DNA of 64,000 bases from contig MU405231.1 in assembly GCA_022836615.1 (NCBI GenBank), positions 248,001 to 312,000 of the forward strand. The letters run 5' to 3'. The notes beneath the pieces were generated by a model. It did not search any database, was not told where the DNA came from, and saw only the letters and a program-made list of their open reading frames with translations. Below, piece after piece: positions 56,733-64,000 of this stretch (position 1 is the stretch's first letter; every line of letters begins with the position of its first letter). The position numbers were made by a program, and so were the translations under genes. The DNA is from Annulohypoxylon bovei var. microspora (Eukaryota; Ascomycota; Sordariomycetes; Xylariales; Hypoxylaceae).

Positions 56733-59700
56733 GTATAGGTATCGTTGTGCCTTTCTTTAGGGGCGCGTGTTTGGGAAGGTGGAATTATGTGGGATGCCCC
56801 GGTGTGCTGTGGGATATCCCATCAGCGTAGCAGCGCGGTGGATAGACGCCTATGGATAGGGTATTTGCTAGGCTGCTAGGCTGGCGATCTTCAGGCTTCA
56901 ACGCCTTAAGCTACGGGTACCCTTACTAGCATCGCACGTAGCCTGTGGCTGTGTGGGCGAGTTCATAGGGCAGACGCCGTAGCGTCTGGGCCAAGCCAGC
57001 ATACCCGTCATTCTAGAACGTCTAAAGGTTAGATTATTAAGCTGATTAATATCAAGCCCTTAATAAGACGCCGCGTGTGTTTCATGCCAAGTAGCGAACC
57101 GCGAAGTGGCACAAGAAGGGAGAGAGAAAGAAAAAAAATAACGTCGTCACCAGTGACAAATGCCCAGGCTCTCTCTAATTGGCCGTCTACGGCGCAGATC
57201 GACGGGTCAGCGAGATCTGGCACCGGTACTTGGCTTACCTGCCTTATCGCACGTCATGTCATGCCAATGCTGTGTTTGCTTTTCCCAAACCCAGGCATAT
57301 CCCTCGGGTTGCGACGAATAGGCGAAGGCCAAAGATAGTGGTTTGCGACCTTTACACGCAGGGTCTTAATCCACTATGAAACGCCCCTAGCTTTCTCGGT
57401 AGCGAGCCGGAGAATATGGGGACTTTGCCATGTAGGTACAATGCCTAAGACACATACGACATTTGTCATTGTGCGCGGCTAAACCTTACACAAGCCAAGA
57501 ACACATTTTTTTCACGTGTAGGCTGAAGAGGCTGATGGTGATAGTGATGATGACGATGAGGATGATGAAACAGCCCACCAAACGTCAAGAAAGGGCGTTT
57601 TCCTTCTAAATGTTTCGGGGGAGTCCCTTTGTCATACCCCAATCCGGTCTTGGCCCTGAGCTCAGCTAGCTCCATCCCAAATTCGCAATTGACTGGCCCG
57701 GCAATCCTCTTCTTTGATTGGGATGCTAGGGCTGCTGACAGGATCACGATCCCAGTTCGGTATGGTCTACTGCTCTAAGAGATATGTATGTGCAGTTGTT
57801 GAATAAGTGAAAAATGAACGGTGAACCGGGGTGGGGGTTCAGCGGGATGGGGTTCCGTTCCTGTGTCGAATACCTAGGATCCGTTGTCGAATCTGAATCC
57901 TATCAGGGGTCGCCCGCTCGCTCTAGAACTAACAAAGGCGGGAAGCGTTCTATTACGCGTGTTGCTTTTTCTGACATGTGCACCCTATCTTCCCCGGACC
58001 TATAGCTGTAGCGGTATTCAGCCTCAAGCGTTGCTAGATTGCGCGGACAAGCCTGACGTGAGCAGCGTGAGATAATACAGATGTGATATAGATAGGTACT
58101 TACCTTTGCAACGATATTCTTACATATTTAAGTCGGTTTCCGGACCTTGTGCTGCCCGAGTGTCTACACCCCCATACACTCCCAAGCGATCTTAGGTAAT
58201 CTAGGACTCTCCCGTGCACAGGAACACAGAAGTCGGCTTGTGGGGTTCATTGACCGCGTTTTCCGGCATCCGAGACCTCTCAGTAGCACTGTATGTCTCT
58301 TTCCGAGCTGAAAATGTCTTCCCCTCCGGATCATTGAGGTTATATTAACCGACTAACTCCTATATAGGCAGGCCAGAAACCACCATTCTTCGAAGGCTTA
58401 AGCCCTCAACACACCTCCTTGGACGCCTCGCCGGCCATGTGCTTTATGAGCCATTTCACGGCACGGGTAAGTTACGCGAAGCAACCAATCATGAATGGCA
58501 CTCAATGCGTCCAATGATATGTTACCAACTCTACACTAACTACCGGCTGTGCTTATACTATGAGTGAATTAGGATTAGCAGCACATTGCTAACCATATTG
58601 TTCCTTGCCGTTTAGCTTCCCTAATCCCTTGACAGTTAGAACGATCCGATTTGTTGAAAGTCGTCACGTCGGCTTCTTGGCAAGCCACGTCGAAGCTATA
58701 CTTCTCATCGCTATCGCTGTTATCTCGAAGTTTGCCTCAAATCAGAATATATTGTTAGCTTGGTTTGTGTAATATATTATTAACCTTGGGCACTCATTTA
58801 GCTCATCGGTAGGCCGCGTCACATTCTGTGTAGAGTGGCTAATAAGTCAAGACTCCAGACCTAGTACGTCATCTATGGATGACGATTGATAGAAATATAG
58901 CACTTTTGCTTTTGCGTTAGTTAACGGAAAAGTCGTAATCGGACGGAATATAGCGTTAAAAATCAGGTATCAACAGCTATCCAAACACCGCCGCCTTGGT
59001 TTGGGAGGGCATCCTTGATTTTCAAGCCTTTTAGTTAAACCAGGTTGTCACGACTTCATACACACGCTGAAGACTGTCTTTGTGGCTCACCCCGCCTAGA
59101 GAAGCGAGCTTAGGGATTAGTTGCGGTTATGTTGGTAGCTCAAAGAGCCTAAGATTACTATACCCGAAGGCAAAGGTCTCGAAATAGAGCCACCCCCTTT
59201 TTTAGTTTCTACCCCTTCCTCGCTACTTGAATCTGATCAATTCGATTTCTCCGAATGGACTGAGCGAATTTTCTTGAGGATTCAATTCGTCAAAGTCTTT
59301 CCTTGGATGACCTATTACAACATCTAGCTCTTTTTGGTGGCGTAGCTGATGAGGGACCATATGCAGTTTTAGTTTTTAGATTTTACAAGCATTTAGTTAG
59401 ATGTAGTTATTGGATACTAGTATTCTCATTTCGAATTATTATACCAGAACATACCTAGTGTAATTGCCTAGCTGTTAGAGAGCAGTTCACCATTGTGCTA
59501 CTCAATTGTTACCTACCGCCTTTTCTTAACGAAGAACGATGACGAGAAAACTAAGGTTCAAGGGGCAAAAATTTGCGTGAATAGTGTTCATGTTAGAAAC
59601 CATGGCCACTTGGAGTGCTATGGCTGTGACTTCGTATCTAGAATTCCATACGAAAAGTCGGATAGTTAACTTATACTATTTTAGCCCTTGGTAGATGCGT

Positions 59701-60132
59701 TAGAGAGCTCAACTTCTAGTGGTAACTGGGCAGTCTTAGCCACGCCAATGATATCAATTTTCGTAGTAGGTATATAGCTGATATGATTCGAACTCGCGAT
59801 TGAATTTTAGACAAGGGGTTATTCCTGTGTGTATAACACGATCCGTAGTGAGTAGACTTGGAGCTCTTCGCGTAACGACATCGTTATATGCCCCTATCTA
59901 GGTATGGTCCACACCGTGACAGAAGTGGCAAAAAGTTAAAAATTCTTCAAATAGTAGCGGTAAAGCTGTAAGGTTTAACCCCTGAGTCCATGATGATATT
60001 AGGTACCTTAAATATACTAACACGGGCTGTAAAATTTAGAGGCGACAGTTGCAGATCGGTATGAACTTGAGACAAATAAGCAGTTTGGACATGAGCTGTA
60101 GTGATCTCACGGCCTCCCGTCTACCAAAAGTT

Positions 60133-60140
60133 TATATAAA
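60133..60140 (+). promoter_or_regulatory. TATA box of the secreted cysteine-rich protein gene
   Basis: TATATAAA 128 bases before the ATG at 60268, followed by a T/C-rich leader; a stronger TATA context than at the other genes here, as common for inducible secreted-protein genes. Confidence 0.55.
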
Positions 60141-60267
60141 AGGAGGTAAGTAGCGTTCTATCTAAATCTTTCTTTTGAATTTCTACCTTTATCACTTCGA
60201 CAACTTCAGTCCTGTTATATCAGAGTCCTCCCAATCAGATCTAACAAATCAAACCCCCTCGATTATC

Positions 60268-60529
60268 ATGAAGTGGAACATGTTTGCACTTGCTCTCTAT
60301 GGGCTTTTCTTTTCAGCTATGGCCTTGCCAGGAACTCTCGAGCCACGGGGTATCTGCTCTGACAACGACAACGATTGTTGTTGCGCCTGCTTGTGTGCCA
60401 AGGCTGAGCCTTGTGTTGGATGTTCTGGTGTAAGTTCAAGGAGACATAACTAAGTATAGGTAGCTTAAACTAACATTCCCGGTTTATCAGACCCATGCTT
60501 GTCCCGCTGAATGTATTTGGGGCAATTGA
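60268..60529 (+). CDS. small secreted cysteine-rich protein, candidate effector
   Basis: Two exons, 60268-60429 and 60491-60529 (intron 60430-60490, GTAAGT...TATCAG, phase 0); 66 residues. Residues 1-19 are a signal peptide (basic start, hydrophobic core, A-M-A cleavage site). The mature part has ten cysteines in about 47 residues: positions 30, 37, 38, 39, 41, 43, 49, 52, 58 and 62, including the run DCCCACLC. A short segment LPGTLEPRG before the first Cys could be a propeptide. The second exon adds two cysteines and ends WGN. I do not recognise a family: spacing differs from hydrophobins, CFEM (eight Cys) and defensins. Such proteins are typically apoplastic effectors, antimicrobial peptides or metal-binding peptides. 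A run of frames starting 60175 precedes it, but the first ATG is 60268. Confidence 0.75.
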
Positions 60530-63479
60530 AAAGGACAGTCGCTGGGTTGTCTAATGAGCCTAAGTGCAATGCACTCCGGCGGAATAAACTACCTAGGTAG
60601 CTTTGTTCTAGAGGCATTATTTTGGATCGATGATTTGACCTTCATCGACCAATACATCATAGATGGGATTGTTCTGGTAGTTAGTGAGAGTGCCTCTGGC
60701 GGCTTATTATTTCTATATACGCAATATTCGGCTTTCATTCGTATACTACTTAGTATTATATCACATTCGTTACATTATATGGGCTTCAAGTTCACAGATA
60801 ATAGTTGACTATTTTCACGACTTTGGACTACTATTTCTTCGAAATGCCACTTCCAATGATTGTTAGTAATTCAAAGCGACATGAATGATCATAGGTATGA
60901 AGGAATAGCACTAGTTCGTTCGTAACATCATCGGGCTGGGTTAGGCTGTCCATCGTATCGAAAATATAGGACTACAGTCACTATAGGAGCTTCTCATCTC
61001 CCCTTACGGCCCGATATTACCACGTGCTTGCTTGACAACTCTATAATATCTCCTTAAATTAACCAGATATTATCATGTTAGCCCTAGAATATAGAAATAG
61101 TGGCCGAACTTCGAGCAAATAAAAATTTTACGTCACCTTAGGTAACCAGGCTCCAGTCACGAACATTGAATCTATGCCAGAGAGTTTGCCCAAGGAACGA
61201 GATTTGACGACTATAGGAGTCATTTCGACTCGATGGTTCGTAGCGGTAAGACTAACACGGGCCTAGTTGTCAAGAAACCTCGTAGGCACGAGACATTATT
61301 CTCCCAGCGGAGCGAAATGAATGCGCCCTTATCGCTTGTGGCGGAATAGTAGGTATCTGGACGAATTTCCAGTCTGGCTAACCGGCGTCATTTCATTCCC
61401 ACTTGCAACCACAAGATGATGTCTCCTTCAATTCCATATATCTCACATGGTGAGGAATGAATTTCCCCGCGAGCCCCTTAATCGGACCGTATAGTTGTAG
61501 GCGTGAGATGTAATATCCACTACCAAAGGGTTATTGCCATTTGATGTATCTGCGATGCCTAAGATCTTAATCGCACACCCTTTGTCTTGTATCGTATAAT
61601 CCTCATAAGATATGGAAATAAGCGACACTGCGCTCATTGTCATAAGGCCCGTTTATAACAGAATAAAAAGGCCGAGGATGACTTGAGGCTAGCTAGGTGC
61701 CTATGGAGTTGGTCTTGGCAACATCTATGGCCTAGGTAAATCAGGGAATCATCAAGTTTCAAAGAAGATCGATCATAGGTTATGAGATGTACTAGGGCAT
61801 GCGGATTGATTTATCGAAGTTTATTAATGGTTATAATGAATGGGAGTTGTAAATTATAGTTGGATTAAATGAAGATGAAAATTCTGGTTTAACTAGATTA
61901 AATTTGGATGACATAATCAAACTTACCTAGGTACCTAAGCTTGAAAGGCTTATGTAATCCCTAATGAGAAGCCCCTTAAAATCTCCGAATTTCTAAATTT
62001 TCAAAGTTAGCATTTGAATATACATAAACTATGCAATTTACTACCGAGGTACATTCACACACTAAAAAGAAGAGTTCGGATGACCTCCCGAAGCGTTCGC
62101 AAATCCAAGGCAGTTACCATGCACTATGGTTCCCCAGTCTCCGCATTGTCGATATCCCAACTCGCCCTGCCTGCCCCGCCTTTTACCCCTGGCTTCCCTC
62201 CCCCTATCCTTTCCCCACGGGCGCCTACATTTAACATTTAACTTGCCCAATCTCCCCGCGGTCGTGCCGGGCTGGCGGAGGCGTCTTCGGACCAGACTAA
62301 CCTCGCTGAACGAAGCGCGGTTCGGCCTCACCCCCCAAACCGATCATCCCCCAGAGATATCTGAAAGCTTGCGATGCCGAATGCGCTGGCGCTCGGCCGT
62401 CTGACTCCTTTTTTTCGCTAGTCTACTCGGTTGGGTCGAAGGCCGTGCCTAGTTTTGTCCGCTAGCGGTCGCTAAAATCCTATTTCTCTACCCGAGCTGC
62501 TGAGGCGCCTGAGCTGCTGGGTTGGGTATCTATGTTGGTCTAATTTGCGTCATCGGATGACATGTGCCGTACATATGTATCGCACTACCGGACCGACTGG
62601 AGATCTTGATATGATTTATGACGAAACGCTTTAGAAGCCGCTAGCAGGGCTCCCCATATTCTCGCGATACGCAACAGTCGCCAGACTTGGCGGTGCTGTA
62701 AGGCTACGTTCATATGTAGGTAGCTTATGTAGGCTCATCACCACCGTCAATTGTGCCTACTATGGTCATAGGGGTAAGTCTTTTGAGCTAATTGCGTACT
62801 CTCAGAGTAAGGAAAAGATACTTGAACCTACATTTCAGCAGTTTCTATGAGATATTTCCGTTCCTTTGGCTTGACATACATCGACTATGCTTACCCAGAA
62901 TCTGATTTCTAGAACCTTGTGATACCGTCACATCAGCGCCGTAGACCCCCCGCGTTTCTCTTCTATTTTATTTCGTCTAGTACCTTACATATGCGGTAAC
63001 TAAAGGAAAGACATAGCGAGTTTTCAGCCATCAAGCCAATTATCTTCACGGTACGATCTCAACACACCCGACAATCACAATCAACCTCGAAACCCCCTAG
63101 TTTAATCATGAACTAAGCACTTGAGTTGATTATTCACACTCCTCCAAAGCGCACCTAACAGCAACGCTATGCTATCCTACCTAGGTACTGTTTTCGATGC
63201 CAAACGTACCTACGTATTATATATATATATACTCCATACATGCCACATTTTTTCCTTTCCCCGCCTGCCTACCTATAAATACAAGTGCGTCGGCCTCGCC
63301 CGATCGTCGAAATATCGCACACATAACATAGCCCCCCGTAGTAAATAACGTAACCGCGTCCAAGGCGCCTCGAGTCCCGAAGGCCGTTTCATGAAACCCC
63401 ATGACATCGCATCCTGTCGTGTCGTAGTACAAAAAATCACACTCAACCCCAAAGCCAAGTCAAGTCAAGTCATCATCCC
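60530..63479. other. 2.9-kb intergenic region
   Basis: No gene supported. ACCTAGGT at 60591-60598, 61925-61932 and 63179-63186; a (TA)n run near 63219-63232. 63.0-63.48 kb probably includes the 3' UTR of the minus-strand gene at the right edge. Confidence 0.5.
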
Positions 63480-64000
63480 TCACCCCTGCGCCCCGGCAAG
63501 GAAGAAATCAATCTCCTTGCCCTGCCCGATCGCATGCTCGTTCTCAGCGAGCTGCTCCAGCAGGCACAAGAACGGATCCTTCTCCTCGCCGGCGCCGCTC
63601 GTGCCGGGGCTCGCGGCGCCGGGGCTCGCGGCGGGGATCCTGCGGGGGTCGTCCGCGCCCAAGCCCGCGCCGTGCCAGGGCGTGGGCGAGGAGAAGGTGT
63701 TGGTCGGCACGGTGCCGAACATCGGGTCGTAGCTCGTCACGCCGAGGCTGCTCTCGTTGTCGCCGCTCGGGCTCGGCGTCGCGTAGTGGTACGAGGGCGA
63801 GAAGGGCGCCGCGGCCGGCAGCGCGTGCATCTGGTGGTCCGGCACCGAGTCGAATCCCGCTGCTGCTGCGGCTGCGGCTGCGGCCGCCGCCGCGTTGGCT
63901 TGGTCGTCCGTCGATTCGCGTCTGTGCTGCGCCATTTGCGAGGCGCTGGTGCCTCTGGATAGGCTCTCCGCGTGCGAGGGGAGCGTGTTGGGGGCTTGGA
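63480..64000 (-). CDS. C-terminal part of a probable fungal transcription regulator (partial)
   Basis: The minus-strand frame is open from the right edge (64000) to the TGA at 63480-63482; about 172 codons of the 3' end. An internal ATG at 63935 is not the start because the frame continues upstream (NTLPSHAESLSRGTSASQ). Seen: a run of 12 alanines, Pro/Ser/Gly-rich disordered sequence, LGVTSYDPMFG, and the terminal EKDPFLCLLEQLAENEHAIGQGKEIDFFLAG. An acidic-hydrophobic terminal helix of the form DPF-x-x-LLEQLAENE-x(n)-DFFL resembles the C-terminal ends of Zn2Cys6 activators (FacB/acu-15-like from memory, not certain). The DNA-binding domain would lie outside the window. Local GC content is markedly higher than in the rest of the right part. 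Confidence 0.6.
   Translation of the reverse strand, partial: QAPNTLPSHAESLSRGTSASQMAQHRRESTDDQANAAAAAAAAAAAAGFDSVPDHQMHALPAAAPFSPSYHYATPSPSGDNESSLGVTSYDPMFGTVPTNTFSSPTPWHGAGLGADDPRRIPAASPGAASPGTSGAGEEKDPFLCLLEQLAENEHAIGQGKEIDFFLAGAQG

Larger units (their letters stand above)
55497..60267. other. 4.8-kb gene-poor region with a hAT-like element
   Basis: Apart from the element at 56278-56732, no gene is supported. ACCTAGGT at 56191-56198. A His-rich minus frame at 57466-57747 arises from a GATGAT-type repeat and is not convincing. The last 150 bases are the promoter of the secreted-protein gene. Confidence 0.5.

Noticed and set aside
57466..57747. Minus-strand His-rich frame of 93 codons
   Set aside because: The His run comes from a GATGAT-like simple repeat; flanks show no conserved domain.
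59760..59830. GAGTTCGAATC on the minus strand, possible tRNA
   Set aside because: T-stem bases do not complement and no cloverleaf could be built.
62014..62404. Overlapping frames of 67-92 codons on both strands
   Set aside because: Pro/Arg-rich composition follows from a GC-rich patch; all frames are open together and none shows a domain.

Overview
The window is nuclear DNA of a filamentous ascomycete (Pezizomycotina; a Sordariomycete is most likely from protein character, but that is inference). The reasons are short 45-170 bp GT-AG introns with CTAAC/CTRAY-like branch points, long pyrimidine-rich 5' leaders, and fungal families: KEX1, Mediator subunit 1 of filamentous type, a BOI-type SH3-SAM-PH protein, RTA1, a 2EXR protein and a fungal ferric reductase. 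No rRNA, confident tRNA, CRISPR or bacterial-style operon was seen. Gene models were spliced by hand, joining exons by phase, splice signals and continuity of conserved motifs.

Left part (1-31.4 kb), fairly gene-dense. It holds the 3' end of a DUF3176-like membrane protein; a four-helix membrane protein; a four-exon isopenicillin-N-synthase-like Fe(II)/2OG oxygenase (2313-3539); a proline-rich AIM24-family protein (4400-5766); a 738-residue low-complexity protein (8209-10425); and MED1 (12748-14819), all on +. These are followed by the BOI-type polarity protein on - (16153-19227), an SP-RING/MIZ SUMO-ligase-like protein on + (22036-25943), the KEX1 carboxypeptidase on - (27214-29299), and a small fungal protein with a DWTCQSWVGD motif on - (30860-31414).

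Right part (31.4-64 kb), gene-poor. It holds a 2EXR-domain pseudogene with two premature stops (36585-37778, -), a TGL2-type mitochondrial lipase (38076-39184, -), an RTA1-type 7-TM protein (41022-42162, +), a coiled-coil protein (45158-46723, +), a ferric reductase (53539-55496, +), a 66-residue secreted protein with ten cysteines (60268-60529, +), and the C-terminal part of a probable transcription regulator running off the right edge (63480-64000, -). Between them are non-coding tracts of 3-7 kb.

Mobile and repeat content: a 455-bp non-autonomous hAT-like element with an exact 8-bp target duplication (56270-56740), a 217-bp foldback MITE-like element with about 35-bp inverted termini (20316-20532), and an over-represented palindrome ACCTAGGT (at least 13 copies, about one expected) that lies almost wholly between genes.

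The genes are mostly unrelated housekeeping functions (transcription, polarity, SUMO, secretory proteolysis, lipid and iron handling). I see no metabolic cluster. The most likely novel items are the cysteine-rich secreted protein, the two small transposons, the RIP-compatible 2EXR pseudogene, the permuted-protease-like small protein and the uORF arrangement before the RTA1 gene.
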